Source of the DNA: Metabacillus litoralis
GTDB taxonomy: Bacteria; Bacillota; Bacilli; Bacillales; Bacillaceae
DNA: 64,000 nucleotides
Direction: 5' to 3'
NCBI RefSeq assembly: GCF_007994985.1
Contig: NZ_VOQF01000001.1
Location: 744,001-808,000, forward strand
Numbering within the stretch: position 1 is the first letter of the stretch; every line of letters starts with the position of its first letter. The notes beneath the pieces were generated by a model. The model saw only the letters and a list, made by a program, of their open reading frames with translations, made no database searches and was not told the DNA's origin. The translations under genes and the position numbers were made by a program. Positions 1-9,852 of the stretch are shown here, one piece after another.

Positions 1-198
1 AATCCCATCTATACCAGGCATCATCACATCTAACATAATCAAATCATATTCATTATTTAAAGCCATTTCTAATGCTTGATGACCATCCTCAGCTTCCTCA
101 ATTTCATAATTCTCTCTTTCAAGGTACATTCTTATAAGACGTCTGATTCTATCTTCATCATCAACCACTAAAATTTTTGCATATTGGTTCTCTTCCAT
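1..198 (-). CDS. resD: ResD response regulator, N-terminal part (runs off the window)
   Basis: This is the first 66 codons of an OmpR-type two-component response regulator; the rest lies beyond base 1. The receiver domain shows the acidic pocket (Asp13-Asp14), the phospho-acceptor Asp57 in LDVMMPG, and the usual alternating hydrophobic core. Its place directly downstream of resA-resB-resC identifies it as ResD, which with the kinase ResE controls aerobic and anaerobic respiration genes in Bacillus. The ATG at 198 is preceded by an AAGGAGTG ribosome site. A 350-bp gap with a hairpin separates it from resC, so it probably also has its own promoter. The family and gene are seen in sequence plus synteny; the DNA-binding half is not visible. 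Confidence 0.93.
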   Translation of the reverse strand, partial: MEENQYAKILVVDDEDRIRRLIRMYLERENYEIEEAEDGHQALEMALNNEYDLIMLDVMMPGIDGI

Positions 199-304
199 TA
201 AGAACACTCCTTATGTATGGGATAAATAATATCTTTCTCTTTTTACCCTACTATTTCTAGATATTACACTTATCTTATCAAATTAATAAGGTTCATATAA
301 ATAA

Positions 305-449
305 AGGCTCTTTTCACAAACTTTGTTGCTTATAGATACCAGAAGAATAGTGGCATCTTTTCTTCATAAAATAGTAGCCTTTATGCTAAAATACACTGTT
401 TCTATTGCATATTTTGGTTATATAGCAACAATCTTTCAGAAACGAGCCT
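305..449. repeat. Family C MITE-like element, copy 1
   Basis: A 145-bp non-coding segment between resD and resC has imperfect terminal inverted repeats: the left end begins AGGCTCTTTTCACAAACTTT and the right end is the complement of AGGCTCGTTTCTGAAAGATT. A close copy lies at 44800-44962, and diverged relatives lie at 45658-45786 and about 17690-17800; all carry the internal GATGCCACT-type segment. It encodes no protein. The ends and copy number suggest a non-autonomous transposable element. Confidence 0.75.
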
Positions 450-453
450 AAAT

Positions 454-486
454 AAAAGCCTTCACTGCAAGAGTGAAGGCTTTTAT
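454..486 (-). terminator. Intrinsic terminator of the resABC unit
   Basis: A 12-bp perfect stem (AAAGCCTTCACT / AGTGAAGGCTTT) with a 5-base loop ends in a U-run on the minus strand. It lies 67 bp past the resC stop and before resD, so it probably attenuates read-through from resABC into resDE. Confidence 0.75.
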
Positions 487-552
487 AGCAGTGTTATTAC
501 TATTAATATGCTACTTACAGAAATATTCAACTAGTTCTATTATTACAACGTA

Positions 553-1728
553 TTATGCGTAAGAATGCAAGCCAGCAATAACTAAGTTTACAAATATAAA
601 ATTAAACATAATTATAGCAAAACCAATAACTGCAAGCCAAGCTGATTTCTCGCCATGCCAACCTTTAGAAAGACGAAGGTGTAAATAAGCTGCATAAAAC
701 AAGAATGTGATAAGTGCCCATACCTCTTTAGGATCCCAGCCCCAAAAGCGTGTCCATGCAATTTGCGCCCAAATCATAGCAAATATTAGCGCTCCTAGAG
801 TAAAAATAGGGAAACCAATTGCAACTGAACGATACCCGATTTCATCAACAATATCCAAATTTACATTTTTGGTAAGAGGCTGAATTAATGCAGAAATTCG
901 CTTTCGGAATATCAATCTAAATAATCCATAAAGAATTGAACCAACTGCTACTGACCATAGTACCGTGTTTAATTTAACAGCCGAAATAATTGCAGGAAGC
1001 TCAACGATTGGTTGGAACCTACCTTCTGTTATTAATTCTCCTTCATTAGGACCGACTAAAGCAGGCATATTAAACATCATAACAGATTCCTGATCTTTCT
1101 TATCAATCCAAGTAAATTCAGCGGAATAATCAAGTCCTTTGAATGTACTTGTTACAAGGATAAAACCTAGTGTAATAACAAGAACATACATAATAGCTTC
1201 CAGCCAGAATGTCTTTTTTGATGACTTTTTTTGATCTACTACTGTAACAAGATGAATAATACCTGCTACAGCACTAATTGATAGTATTGCTTGTCCCAAC
1301 GCAGCAGTTGTCACATGAATGTATAGCCAATGACTTTGCAAAGATGGAATAAGTGGACTTATATCAGTAGGAAACATACTTCCATAAGCAATAATTAAAA
1401 CAACAATTGGTAACGTAAATAGTCCTAATATAGCAACTTTGTATATAAAGAATAAGATAATGAAAGCAAGAACAAGCATCATTCCAAATGCTGTCGCAAA
1501 TTCAAATAAATTACTCACTGGTGCATGTCCTGATGCAATCCATCTAGTTATAAAATAACCTAATTGTGAAGCAAAGCCAAGAATAGTAGTTGCAACCGCA
1601 ATAATCGTCCATTTGCTCATTTTATCTGATTTAGAACGTTTATCACGGATCGAACCACCAAATAAAAAGATTGCTACTAAATATATGATAAAAGCAATCT
1701 CTAAAAAGTTACTACTAAGCGCAGCCAT
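553..1728 (-). CDS. resC: Cytochrome c biogenesis protein ResC (CcsB/CcsA family)
   Basis: A 391-residue polytopic membrane protein of the System II cytochrome c synthetase. With ResB it passes heme across the membrane and attaches it to apocytochrome c. The tryptophan-rich heme-handling motif [11 protein letters not shown] is at about residues 329-339, and conserved histidines are seen in HVTTAALG and in [10 protein letters not shown]. Several hydrophobic helices fill the rest. It follows resB by 20 bp in the same operon. Length and order match ResC of B. subtilis. The start ATG has a GGAGGG site in front. Confidence 0.95.
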   Translation of the reverse strand: MAALSSNFLEIAFIIYLVAIFLFGGSIRDKRSKSDKMSKWTIIAVATTILGFASQLGYFITRWIASGHAPVSNLFEFATAFGMMLVLAFIILFFIYKVAILGLFTLPIVVLIIAYGSMFPTDISPLIPSLQSHWLYIHVTTAALGQAILSISAVAGIIHLVTVVDQKKSSKKTFWLEAIMYVLVITLGFILVTSTFKGLDYSAEFTWIDKKDQESVMMFNMPALVGPNEGELITEGRFQPIVELPAIISAVKLNTVLWSVAVGSILYGLFRLIFRKRISALIQPLTKNVNLDIVDEIGYRSVAIGFPIFTLGALIFAMIWAQIAWTRFWGWDPKEVWALITFLFYAAYLHLRLSKGWHGEKSAWLAVIGFAIIMFNFIFVNLVIAGLHSYA

Positions 1729-1748
1729 GTTTTCCCCTCCCTAAAACA

Positions 1749-3371
1749 TTATTGTTTTTCATTTTGATCTTGTGGGATGTTTAATGGCGAGTCGTCCAAT
1801 ATTTTCTTCATCTCCTGTGACAAGCCATACCAATTTTTATTTGTATGTCCTGCTACAAGCACATGACCATCATGGTTTTTTATCCAAATACGACGATGAT
1901 TCCAGTACATACCTTGAATAACACCAATCATAAAAATTGCCCCACCAATACCTAAGAACCACAATGTCATATCTTTTCTAACAGTTAATGCTGTTAAATC
2001 CTTAGTTTCTACACCTTGAAAGATCATCTTATATCGGTTTTGCCCTGAAGGCTCTATATTTTGTTGAATAGCAACAAAACTTGATTCTCCTTCTGGTGTT
2101 TCAGGTGTAAACATTTTAAAAACAAAGGCAGGATTATTTGGTATTCTGGTTTTTGTATCTGGGACACCATCTTCATCAAAATAAAAATCAGGAAGATATG
2201 TTGCGAGTTGTACTCTATACCCGTTCCCAAGATCATATTCCTTTGCTGGATCTAATAAATCTACTGTTAAATCACCAAAGCTTTCTTCAGTTTCTTTATC
2301 TATTAAACTGAATTTCATTTTGTTTAACTCATTTAGCTTATAATCTACTTGGTAAAGTGAAAATGCGTCAAACTTCAATGGCTCATTAACTCTTATTTCT
2401 TCTTTTTTTACTTCTTTTAATTCAGGTTCAGCTCCATGTACGATTTCACCTGTTCTTTCGTATAACACCACATTAGATTGGAAATTTTTAACAACAGAAC
2501 CATCTCCAACCCTGTTAATTGCATCCTCGAACACTTTGTTTTCTTTATCTTTCTCGTAAACTTCCATAATGAAATCTTTGTTTTCCAAGTAATACTGACC
2601 TTCAGTACCTGGAATAACTGCTGTTTCCCCTTCTCTTACCCAGAGAACTTCGTCAACATACATACCAGGAACAAAACGAAGCATTGCACCAAATAAAAAG
2701 ATAATGAGTCCACAATGATTAACATATGGACCCCATCTTGAAAATCGTCCTTTTTCTGCTAAGAGGTTACCATTTTCTTCTCTTACACGATATCGACGAG
2801 CTTCAAGCTGTTCTTTAATTTTTAGTGGTTCATAATCGTTAGTTTGTGTAGAGCTATAAAGTCTCTGACGCTTCATAAACGACTCATGTCTAGTTACACC
2901 TTGCTTTTTTAAAGCACGATAAAGTGGAATAAAACGGTCTAGACTTGCAATAACAAGTGATATACCAATTGAAGCTACTAGTATCATATACCACCAAGAA
3001 CCATATAAATTATGAAAACCTAATTCATAATAAAGCTGGCCTAAGAACCCGTATTCATCTTTATAAAATTGTGATGCTGTAGATGTTGGTGGAATATACA
3101 TCTCTTGTGGAAACACTGTTCCTAAAGCTGATGCTAAAAGTGTTAGAACAATTAACCAGACCCCAACTTTAACCGATGAAAAAAAGTTCCATACCTTATC
3201 AACCATCGTTTTTTTGTAAGTTTGCGAGCGTCTAGCAGATCCTTCATACTTCATATCAAGTAATTTTTTAGGTTCATTTTTCTCTTTCTCACCTATTGGA
3301 TTCCCACATGATTCACATATAAGAGTTCCTTCTGGATTTGCATGACCACACTCACACATAACATTGTTCAT
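1749..3371 (-). CDS. resB: Cytochrome c biogenesis protein ResB (Ccs1)
   Basis: A 540-residue partner of ResC in System II cytochrome c maturation. The first 25 residues form a zinc-ribbon-like CxC-x13-CxxC knuckle (CECGHANPEG and CESCGNP), which is known in bacillar ResB. Transmembrane helices follow at about residues 70-90, 125-150 and 215-230, then a long extracytoplasmic domain and a last helix near 470. It lies between resA (17 bp) and resC (20 bp), so the three are surely co-transcribed. Function is assigned from family and operon position. Confidence 0.95.
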   Translation of the reverse strand: MNNVMCECGHANPEGTLICESCGNPIGEKEKNEPKKLLDMKYEGSARRSQTYKKTMVDKVWNFFSSVKVGVWLIVLTLLASALGTVFPQEMYIPPTSTASQFYKDEYGFLGQLYYELGFHNLYGSWWYMILVASIGISLVIASLDRFIPLYRALKKQGVTRHESFMKRQRLYSSTQTNDYEPLKIKEQLEARRYRVREENGNLLAEKGRFSRWGPYVNHCGLIIFLFGAMLRFVPGMYVDEVLWVREGETAVIPGTEGQYYLENKDFIMEVYEKDKENKVFEDAINRVGDGSVVKNFQSNVVLYERTGEIVHGAEPELKEVKKEEIRVNEPLKFDAFSLYQVDYKLNELNKMKFSLIDKETEESFGDLTVDLLDPAKEYDLGNGYRVQLATYLPDFYFDEDGVPDTKTRIPNNPAFVFKMFTPETPEGESSFVAIQQNIEPSGQNRYKMIFQGVETKDLTALTVRKDMTLWFLGIGGAIFMIGVIQGMYWNHRRIWIKNHDGHVLVAGHTNKNWYGLSQEMKKILDDSPLNIPQDQNEKQ

Positions 3372-3388
3372 GCTGAAAACTCCCCATT

Positions 3389-3910
3389 TTAAGGTTTAAT
3401 CTGTTCCATATAATCTCTAATCATTCGTTCAGATAAAGTTCCTGAGGTAATATCGACTACTTTTCCTTCAGGATTAATTAAGAAGGTTGTTGGTAAAGGA
3501 CCAACACCATATGCATTTAGTACTTGTCTATCTTTATCTAGAATAACTGGAAATGATAGCTGGTGTTTATCGATAAATGTCTGTACAGCTATATTTGACT
3601 CAGCAATATTAACAGCTAGTACTTCAACACCTTGATCTTTATAATAAGAATATTGATTATCCATATAAGGCATTTCACGCTCACATGGCTCACACCAAGT
3701 ACCCCAGAAATTGAGAAAAACTCCCTTTCCTTTGTAATCAGACAATTGATGTTCATTTCCATCTAAATCTTTTAAAACAAAGTCAGGTGCTTCGCTTCCA
3801 ACCTTAACTCTTTCCTTACTAACAAAAAAGTTTGAATATAATGTGTATCCTAATGCACCAATTAATATAATTAATATAACAGAGCGCATGAGTAAGCGGT
3901 TTTTTTTCAT
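3389..3910 (-). CDS. resA: Thiol-disulfide oxidoreductase ResA
   Basis: A 173-residue membrane-anchored thioredoxin-fold protein. An N-terminal helix at about residues 9-28 anchors it, with the domain facing the outside of the cell. The active site is CEPC (Cys73 and Cys76) in [15 protein letters not shown], the ResA signature. It reduces the heme-binding cysteines of apocytochrome c before ResB/ResC attach heme. It is the first gene of resABC and follows rluB by 93 bp. Length is typical of the family (B. subtilis ResA is of similar size). Confidence 0.95.
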   Translation of the reverse strand: MKKNRLLMRSVILIILIGALGYTLYSNFFVSKERVKVGSEAPDFVLKDLDGNEHQLSDYKGKGVFLNFWGTWCEPCEREMPYMDNQYSYYKDQGVEVLAVNIAESNIAVQTFIDKHQLSFPVILDKDRQVLNAYGVGPLPTTFLINPEGKVVDITSGTLSERMIRDYMEQIKP

Positions 3911-4003
3911 TTCTTCATACTCTCCTACTCCTTAGACATTCTAAGTAATTATACCATTAACGTTCAATTTGCTTGTCTAGATTTTTTGAAGTTTATGTGA
4001 AAA

Positions 4004-4738
4004 TTACTTTAGCTTATTTCCATGCTGAGCAAGAGATCGTAATTGTTTCACTTCATGTGGAGTTAACTCTCTAGAATCACCTGTAGTAAGTCCATGTAAA
4101 TTAAGAAAAGCAAACTTTTCACGTTTTAATTTTTGTACAGGATGTTCTATTGCTTCAAACATACGTCTCACTTGACGATTACGTCCCTCATGAATAACAA
4201 TTTCAATAATACTTGTATTTTTCTTTTTATCTACCGACAATACCTTCACATGTGCAGGTGCAGTCTTTCCATCCTCTAGCATAACTCCTCTTTCAAGCTG
4301 TTTAATTTTTTCACGAGTAGGAATTCCCTTTACTTTAGCTACATAAGACTTATCAACTTCATAACGTGGATGCATAAGAATATTAGCAAAGTCACCATCA
4401 TTAGTTAATAAAAGAATACCTGATGTGTCATAATCTAATCTTCCGACTGGATATATTCGTTGCTTTATGTATGGGAAAAAGTCTGTAACAACCTTCCTGC
4501 CTTTATCATCCTTAACAGCAGAAATCACACCGCTTGGTTTATATAAAATAACATAGATAGGCTCCTCACGTTCTAATGGAATTCCTTCTACCTCAACGCG
4601 ATCATTGTCTGATACCTTTGTACCCAACTCTTTAATTACTTTTCCATTTACTTTTACTTTGCCTTCTAGTATTAATTCCTCAGCTTTTCTTCTTGATGCA
4701 ACACCAGCATGAGCAATTACTTTTTGTAAGCGTTCCAT
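4004..4738 (-). CDS. rluB: Pseudouridine synthase RluB (23S rRNA)
   Basis: A 244-residue RsuA/RluB-type enzyme that makes a pseudouridine in 23S rRNA. The N-terminal S4 RNA-binding domain (LQKVIAHAGVASRRKAEELI) is followed by a catalytic domain with the invariant aspartate in GRLDYDTSGILLL (Asp102 from the chosen start). I place the start at the ATG at 4738, because a GAGGTG ribosome site lies 6 bases in front and overlaps the alternative GTG three codons upstream. It sits between spmB and resA, as in B. subtilis. Confidence 0.92.
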   Translation of the reverse strand: MERLQKVIAHAGVASRRKAEELILEGKVKVNGKVIKELGTKVSDNDRVEVEGIPLEREEPIYVILYKPSGVISAVKDDKGRKVVTDFFPYIKQRIYPVGRLDYDTSGILLLTNDGDFANILMHPRYEVDKSYVAKVKGIPTREKIKQLERGVMLEDGKTAPAHVKVLSVDKKKNTSIIEIVIHEGRNRQVRRMFEAIEHPVQKLKREKFAFLNLHGLTTGDSRELTPHEVKQLRSLAQHGNKLK

Positions 4739-5134
4739 AACTTTCACCTCGATAATATATTACTGTTTTCATTTTATTTTCACAAGTTTCGACAATTAAG
4801 TATAGAAAACAGTTTTATTAGCTCTATATCAAAAAGACACATATCCCTTATGTATCTGTCCTGTTATCTAAAATATCTTATATCAATTTTGAAAAGAAGC
4901 AGAAGTTGTCAAAATATGCTTTCCTATCATAACATAATTAATCATCAAAGTACTATCTCTCGTAATAGTTAGTGATACTAAACAGTTCAACTCTAGTCAA
5001 TTCAATTTTCGTTAACTCTTTGAATGCATTTCACTACACAACAAAAAACTTGGCTAAAGCACTAGCCAAGTTTTTAATTTATTTATTTATTTTATAGTTA
5101 ATTATGTAGAAGAGGAAGCTGTCAAAAGTCTAAC
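4739..5134. other. Intergenic region rluB-spmB
   Basis: About 390 bp without a plausible gene. It holds the spmB terminator (5044-5076) and must carry the rluB promoter. I see no riboswitch, repeat copy or small coding frame with a ribosome site. Confidence 0.6.
5044..5076 (-). terminator. Terminator after dacB-spmA-spmB
   Basis: The stem AACTTGGCTA / TAGCCAAGTT has a six-base loop and a U-run on the minus strand. It lies about 60 bp past the spmB stop and ends the dacB-spmA-spmB transcript. Confidence 0.85.
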
Positions 5135-5665
5135 TTATGAAAACATTAACGTGACAACTACAATAGCTGCAATAATTCCTACAACATCTGCTAACAATCC
5201 AACTTTTAACGCATCACCCATTCTTCTTATTCCTACTGCTCCAAAATAAACCGTTAGTACATATAAAGTCGTATCTGTACTTCCTTGCATTGTTGCAGCT
5301 AACATACCAATAAATGAATCTGGGCCATAAGTTGAAATGATATCAGAAGTTAAGCCTAATGCTGCAGTACCAGAGATTGGCCGAATGAAAGCCAAAGGAA
5401 CAATTTCAGCAGGAATATTTAAAACTTCAAGAGCTGGTTTCATAAAATTCATTAAAAATTCTAATGCACCAGAGGCTCTAAAAACTGAAATGGCCACAAG
5501 CATTCCAACTAAATAAGGAATAATGGAAAACGAGATATTTATCCCTTCTTTTCCACCTTCAACAAATGACTCATATGTTGGAACTTTCTTTAGTGTTCCA
5601 TAAATTAATATGAATCCAATTATAACAGGTATGATCCATAGAGATATTACACCAATGACACCCAT
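5135..5665 (-). CDS. spmB: Spore maturation protein B
   Basis: A 176-residue multi-helix membrane protein of the nucleoside-transporter-like Gate fold shared by SpmA and SpmB. In B. subtilis both are needed for proper dehydration of the spore core, and the operon is made in the mother cell. The conserved segment around PLAFIRPISGTAALG is visible. It follows spmA by 6 bp and dacB further upstream, the classic dacB-spmA-spmB unit. Biochemical activity of the family is unknown. Confidence 0.94.
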   Translation of the reverse strand: MGVIGVISLWIIPVIIGFILIYGTLKKVPTYESFVEGGKEGINISFSIIPYLVGMLVAISVFRASGALEFLMNFMKPALEVLNIPAEIVPLAFIRPISGTAALGLTSDIISTYGPDSFIGMLAATMQGSTDTTLYVLTVYFGAVGIRRMGDALKVGLLADVVGIIAAIVVVTLMFS

Positions 5666-5671
5666 GTTCTA

Positions 5672-6259
5672 TCACCCTTTTCTCTTTCTCCTATAATAAA
5701 AGTAACGATCGATCATAATAGCTCCAGTTGTAGATAGAAGTGTTGCAATTAATGTTGGTCCAACAATACTAGTAGGTGAGGAAGAGCCATAGGTCATCAT
5801 AATTGCAATTACTGTAGTAGGAATAAGTGTTAAGCTTGACGTATTAATTGCTAAAAATGTGATCATTGACCTGCTAGCTTTATCTGAATTTCCATTTAAC
5901 ACTTTTAATTGTTCCATTGCTTTTATTCCTAGTGGGGTTGCAGCATTTCCTAATCCAAATAAATTTGCCATCATATTTGAAAGCATATAACCCATCGCTG
6001 GGTGTTCAGGTGGCACTTCTGGAAAAAGTCTTGTCACAATTGGCTTGAATAAATTACCCAATTTCTCTAGTAAACCTGCATTCTCTGCAACTTTCATTAA
6101 CCCAAGCCAAAAAACTAATACACTGATAAACCCAATTGAAATGGTAACTGCTTCTTTACCACCTTTGAAAATAGCTTCATTTACTTCTTCCATTGTTCCA
6201 TTAAACATCGCAAACACTATTCCAATAACAGTTAACATCACCCAAATAATATTAACCAT
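5672..6259 (-). CDS. spmA: Spore maturation protein A
   Basis: A 195-residue integral membrane protein, paralogous in fold to SpmB, acting with it in spore core dehydration and heat resistance. The conserved block MGYMLSNMMANLFGLGNAATP and the following helices are visible. The last residues are strongly basic (YYRRKRKG). One base separates it from dacB and six from spmB, so translation is probably coupled. Confidence 0.94.
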   Translation of the reverse strand: MVNIIWVMLTVIGIVFAMFNGTMEEVNEAIFKGGKEAVTISIGFISVLVFWLGLMKVAENAGLLEKLGNLFKPIVTRLFPEVPPEHPAMGYMLSNMMANLFGLGNAATPLGIKAMEQLKVLNGNSDKASRSMITFLAINTSSLTLIPTTVIAIMMTYGSSSPTSIVGPTLIATLLSTTGAIMIDRYFYYRRKRKG

Positions 6260-6260
6260 T

Positions 6261-7403
6261 TTACTTCACACCTGAAACAGCAAAAAACAGATTTCGAAAC
6301 ATCTCCCAAAATGAGCCTTTAGGCTTTTCAACCTTGCCATTATCAAAATATATAGGTACTTCTGCTATTTTTCTTTCATCTATTTTAACTAGGAGATTTC
6401 CTACAACATTTGGTACTACTTCCTCCCTTTCCCACTCTTCATCTGGCTTTTGTAATTTCACATTAATATTCACCTTGTCCTGCTCTTCTTTTGTTAGAGG
6501 GTAGATAACATCTCTTTCAAGAAAAATTTTATTATGATAAAAATCCTCTTCTATTCCTTTAAGAGTACCTTTATCTTTTAATTTCACTAACTCAAAATGG
6601 CTGTAAGCATAGTTATGAAGATTCATATGATCCTTCCAATCATCAGGATCATTTAATGTAACAACAATTGTATCAAAACCATCTTTAGTAGCCGTTGATA
6701 CTAAAGTTCTTTTTGCCCGAACTGTATAACCTGTCTTCCCACCAGTACTGTATTCATATAGTTGTGTTAATAATTTGTTTTTGTTATGCCATACTCTGTC
6801 CCATTTTTCATTTGGGTTTGGTGCACGATGCGTTTCAGTACCAGATATCTTTTGGTACGTTTCGTTTTTCATAGCGTATTGTGTCAAAATCGCCATATCA
6901 TAGGCTGTTGAATAATGATTTTCATGATCATCAAGTCCATGTGGATTTGCAAATTCAGTGTTTGTCATACCAATTTCTGCAGCTTTTTGATTCATCATAA
7001 TGACAAAACCTTCTAAACTTCCACCAACATGCTCAGCTATTGCCACAGCCGCATCATTTCCTGAGCGTAGCATTAAACCATAAACTAAATCTTCTAATTT
7101 AATTTTCTCACCTTTTTGTAAGTAAACAGAAGATCCCTCAGCTTTAAGTACTCTTTCACTTACAGTAACCATTTCTTCTAGTTTTCCTGATTCAATAGCC
7201 AAAATCGCAGTCATAATTTTCGTTATACTAGCAATTCTCATTTTTTTGTGAGCATCTTTTTCAAACAAAACTCTACCAGATTCTTGATCTATTAAAATGG
7301 CAGTTTGAGCACTTACGCCAACAGCTGAAGTCTGGTGTGGGAGTAATGTGATTAGAAGTAAAATGATGAGTATCCCTGTTGTCATTTTCTTAATTTGCAA
7401 CAT
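6261..7403 (-). CDS. dacB: D-alanyl-D-alanine carboxypeptidase DacB (PBP5*)
   Basis: A 380-residue low-molecular-weight penicillin-binding protein that trims pentapeptide side chains of spore cortex peptidoglycan. A signal peptide spans about residues 1-27. The three catalytic motifs are intact: SxxK at Ser59-Lys62 (SITK), SGN at 114-116, and KTG at 223-225. The C-terminal beta domain ends in an amphipathic stretch near [11 protein letters not shown], the usual membrane foot. It is the first gene of the spmA/spmB operon, with a sigma-E-like promoter just upstream, which fits mother-cell expression. Confidence 0.95.
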   Translation of the reverse strand: MLQIKKMTTGILIILLLITLLPHQTSAVGVSAQTAILIDQESGRVLFEKDAHKKMRIASITKIMTAILAIESGKLEEMVTVSERVLKAEGSSVYLQKGEKIKLEDLVYGLMLRSGNDAAVAIAEHVGGSLEGFVIMMNQKAAEIGMTNTEFANPHGLDDHENHYSTAYDMAILTQYAMKNETYQKISGTETHRAPNPNEKWDRVWHNKNKLLTQLYEYSTGGKTGYTVRAKRTLVSTATKDGFDTIVVTLNDPDDWKDHMNLHNYAYSHFELVKLKDKGTLKGIEEDFYHNKIFLERDVIYPLTKEEQDKVNINVKLQKPDEEWEREEVVPNVVGNLLVKIDERKIAEVPIYFDNGKVEKPKGSFWEMFRNLFFAVSGVK

Positions 7404-7436
7404 AATGCATCCACGTCCCCTTACTTGTTTTGTACA

Positions 7437-7464
7437 AGTTTATGCAGTGGGACAAAGCTTATGA
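7437..7464 (-). promoter_or_regulatory. Candidate sigma-E promoter for dacB-spmA-spmB
   Basis: On the minus strand, TCATAAG (7458-7464) and CATAAACT (7437-7444) are 13 bases apart. This resembles the sigma-E pattern (KMATATT, about 14 bases, CATACANT). It lies about 35 bases before the dacB start, and dacB is a known sigma-E gene in B. subtilis. The match is by eye. Confidence 0.55.
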
Positions 7465-7519
7465 TAAAAACTTCAATTTCTGTTGATTGTTTTTCATTTT
7501 AAGTATCTTAATAAATAAT

Positions 7520-7566
7520 AAAAAAAACTGGTAAGGTAATGGCTTTAAAACCATTACTTTACCAGT
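7520..7566 (-). terminator. Terminator after scpA-scpB
   Basis: A 16-bp stem (ACTGGTAAGGTAATGG with CCATTACTTTACCAGT, one mismatch) is followed by a run of seven Us on the minus strand. It lies just past the scpB stop. Confidence 0.85.
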
Positions 7567-7579
7567 CTTTAACTTGGGA

Positions 7580-8176
7580 TTATTTTAACTCTTCTAACGT
7601 TTCATTAAACTTTTCAAAAAATAAATCTGCTTCTTCCTGTTCGAATTCGTCGTCCGTTTTCTCTGGAAGTGGAGGTAATTCTTTAATAGATTTTAGACCA
7701 AAATATTCCAGGAATTCTCTTGTCGTTCCATATAAAATAGCACGACCTGTTCCTTCAGCTCTTCCAACTTCTTTAATTAAAATTTTTGATACAAGAGTTT
7801 GAAGTGGTCTTTCTGTTTTTACACCGCGAACTTCTTCAATTTCTGCCCTTGTTATAGGCTGCCTATATGCTACAATAGCTAACGTTTCTAGCGCTGCTTG
7901 TGACAGAGAACTATTAACAGGAGATTCAACCAATTTTTTAATATATGAAGAATGAATTTTCTTAGTTGTCAGTTGATAATGCCCCGCAACTTCCACCAAA
8001 TCAATTCCGCGTTTTTTCTCTTTATAACTTGAAGACAATTCTCCTAAAATGTCCATTACTTCTTGTTCTTCTAATTCTAATACTGTCATTAATTGCTTGA
8101 GAGAAAGCCCTTCATCTCCGGAAGCAAATAAAAGAGCCTCAACAATTGAATTCCACTCAATAACACCTAAGGACAT
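7580..8176 (-). CDS. scpB: Segregation and condensation protein B
   Basis: A 198-residue winged-helix kleisin-interacting protein. With ScpA and Smc it forms the bacterial condensin that organises and segregates chromosomes. The conserved block [23 protein letters not shown] is present, followed by the second winged helix ([17 protein letters not shown]). I start at the ATG at 8176 (MSLGVIEW), matching the family N-terminus; the upstream GTG would add four residues and overlap scpA. The tail is acidic. It directly follows scpA. Confidence 0.93.
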   Translation of the reverse strand: MSLGVIEWNSIVEALLFASGDEGLSLKQLMTVLELEEQEVMDILGELSSSYKEKKRGIDLVEVAGHYQLTTKKIHSSYIKKLVESPVNSSLSQAALETLAIVAYRQPITRAEIEEVRGVKTERPLQTLVSKILIKEVGRAEGTGRAILYGTTREFLEYFGLKSIKELPPLPEKTDDEFEQEEADLFFEKFNETLEELK

Positions 8177-8180
8177 GATC

Positions 8181-8924
8181 CTACTCACTCCCCATTATAA
8201 AAATATCTGCAAAATTGTTTTCTTGTTCAATAAGGATTGAATGTGTTTTCATTAGCTCTAATATAGCCAAAAAAGTTACAACTAAATGATCTTTATTATC
8301 AGATGTAAATAAGTCTGTGAATTTGCGTCTACCTGGATTTGTTCTAAGGTCCAATAAAATTTCTTCCATTCTTCTCTCAATCGGTATTTCTTGTCTTGAG
8401 ATTGTTGTTTGCATCGGTTTTTTAATTTTTTTCCGACGAAGCATTTTTTGGAAAGCACCTAACATATCGTAAATTGAAACATTTAAAGAATCCATTTGAT
8501 TTGATGATTCGATTATATATTCACTTAAATCACTTGGAGCCTTTGTATAGACCTGCAAACGATCTTCTTCAAGAGTTCGTAAATCCTCTGCTGCTTCTTT
8601 ATATTTACGATACTCAATAAGTCTTTGCATTAACTCATCACGAGGATCCTCTTCTGGTTCATTACCAAATTCATCCTCAAAAAGATCTTCCTCTTGTTTT
8701 GGTAACAGCATTCTACTTTTTATTGACAATAAAGTCGCTGCCATCACTAAGTATTCTGAAGCTATATCAAGATGCATCTCCTGCATTGTGTGAATATATA
8801 GCATATATTGCTCCGTTATCTCAGACACAGGTATATCATATATATCAATTTCTAAACGATTGATTAAATGTAGTAAAAGATCTAAGGGTCCTTCAAACGC
8901 ATCTATTTTCACATGATATTTCAT
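8181..8924 (-). CDS. scpA: Segregation and condensation protein A (kleisin)
   Basis: A 247-residue kleisin bridging the Smc heads. The N-terminal family signature is clear ([31 protein letters not shown], about residues 9-39), followed by [21 protein letters not shown] middle acidic linker (about 79-95) and a C-terminal winged helix ([16 protein letters not shown]) complete it. It is the first gene of scpA-scpB. In B. subtilis the pair is likewise upstream of dacB, downstream of the rib operon and ypuF. Confidence 0.94.
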   Translation of the reverse strand: MKYHVKIDAFEGPLDLLLHLINRLEIDIYDIPVSEITEQYMLYIHTMQEMHLDIASEYLVMAATLLSIKSRMLLPKQEEDLFEDEFGNEPEEDPRDELMQRLIEYRKYKEAAEDLRTLEEDRLQVYTKAPSDLSEYIIESSNQMDSLNVSIYDMLGAFQKMLRRKKIKKPMQTTISRQEIPIERRMEEILLDLRTNPGRRKFTDLFTSDNKDHLVVTFLAILELMKTHSILIEQENNFADIFIMGSE

Positions 8925-9234
8925 ACTTTATCCCACCATTCTTACAACTAGCCAACATATAGTATAGAGTAAAACTTCCTCATGTCCAATATTTATTTAA
9001 AAACAAGTTGCTCGATGCTTGCTTCTTTACCATATTAGAGATTATTTTTTAGATTAACGTATTAAAAAGTCTTTCTGATGACGGATTTCTTTGGTGTAAC
9101 CGCATTCTCAACGTAATATTTAACTCTTTCTCCAAATTAATCCTTTACAGAGCTAAGTTTTAGAAATTTATTTTCAGGGTTCTCCGGAATTATCTTCATT
9201 AGAGATTTCCGAAAAAATCTCACTTTAATTTTGT
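8925..9234. other. Intergenic region upstream of scpA
   Basis: About 310 bp with no supported gene on either strand. The scpA promoter must lie here. A short inverted repeat near 9201-9222 (AGAGATTT / AAATCTC) lacks a U-run and is not called. Confidence 0.5.
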
Positions 9235-9467
9235 CTATGTTAAAGGTTAATGTTGATTTTTAGGACATTGTTGATTGGAGGTGAATATATGAGACTCCTG
9301 CTAAGAGAAGCGTGTCAAAGGGAGACCCCACAGGCGCGCAGCTTACGAGGAGGCTCCCGGACCTAGGAAGAATGGTCCTTATTCTTCCCTAGGAAAAAAC
9401 GAACTGCATTTTTTCCCAGGAAAGCGAATGCCTGTAACGGAAATCAACAACAAAGTTTAACAGAGCC
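9235..9467 (+). repeat. Family A MITE-like element, copy 1 (enlarged variant)
   Basis: It has the same ends and core as copies at 15918-16100 and 25974-26154: a left end with GTTAAAGGTTAATGTTGATT and a right end CAACAACAAAGTTTAACAGAGCC, which are imperfect inverted repeats. This copy is about 50 bp longer because the core segment CCGCCCGC is replaced by a hairpin-bearing stretch (CCTAGGAAGAAT at 9362 with ATTCTTCCCTAGG at 9381). It is non-coding. Confidence 0.85.
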
Positions 9468-9580
9468 TTAATTTAATGCACCCTAAAAAATAGGTGAAAA
9501 TAGACACTTGCCTATACAACTCAGCTTTTTCCTCATATATTACCAATGTAACAGCTAAACATAAGGGAGGTATTTAAAAA

Positions 9581-9676
9581 ATGGGTGAAGCAGTAGTTGG
9601 TTACGGCGGAGGATTTGCGTTAATTGTTGTATTGTTTATTTTATTAATTATCGTTGGTGCTGCTTGGGTATATTAA
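9581..9676 (+). CDS. YjcZ-family sporulation mini-protein
   Basis: A 31-codon gene. The peptide begins MGEAVVGYGGGF and continues with a single hydrophobic helix ending GAAWVY. This glycine/tyrosine-rich start plus FALIVVLFILLIIVGAAW is the hallmark of the YjcZ/YhaL-like sporulation peptides found in many Bacillus spores. A strong AAGGGAGGT ribosome site lies 10 bases ahead, and a perfect terminator hairpin follows the stop. Its role is unknown; a small spore membrane or coat peptide is likely from the family name. It stands alone between scpA and ypuF. Confidence 0.85.
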   Translation: MGEAVVGYGGGFALIVVLFILLIIVGAAWVY

Positions 9677-9681
9677 AAAAT

Positions 9682-9709
9682 AAAGCTGCTGAGGTATCAG
9701 CAGCTTTTA
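9682..9709 (+). terminator. Terminator of the YjcZ-like gene
   Basis: A perfect 11-bp stem AAAGCTGCTGA / TCAGCAGCTTT with loop GGTA and following Ts, five bases after the stop codon. Confidence 0.9.
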
Positions 9710-9852
9710 TACATACATGGAATTTCATTTTAATCACTTTTTGTTCAGTTATCTATGTGGGTTGCGTTTAAAGTTTGTTGTTTCACTAACTTGAAAATAA
9801 TATGATACACTTATTTAAAAAGCTTTTTTATCAAGGGGGATTTGCTATAAAT

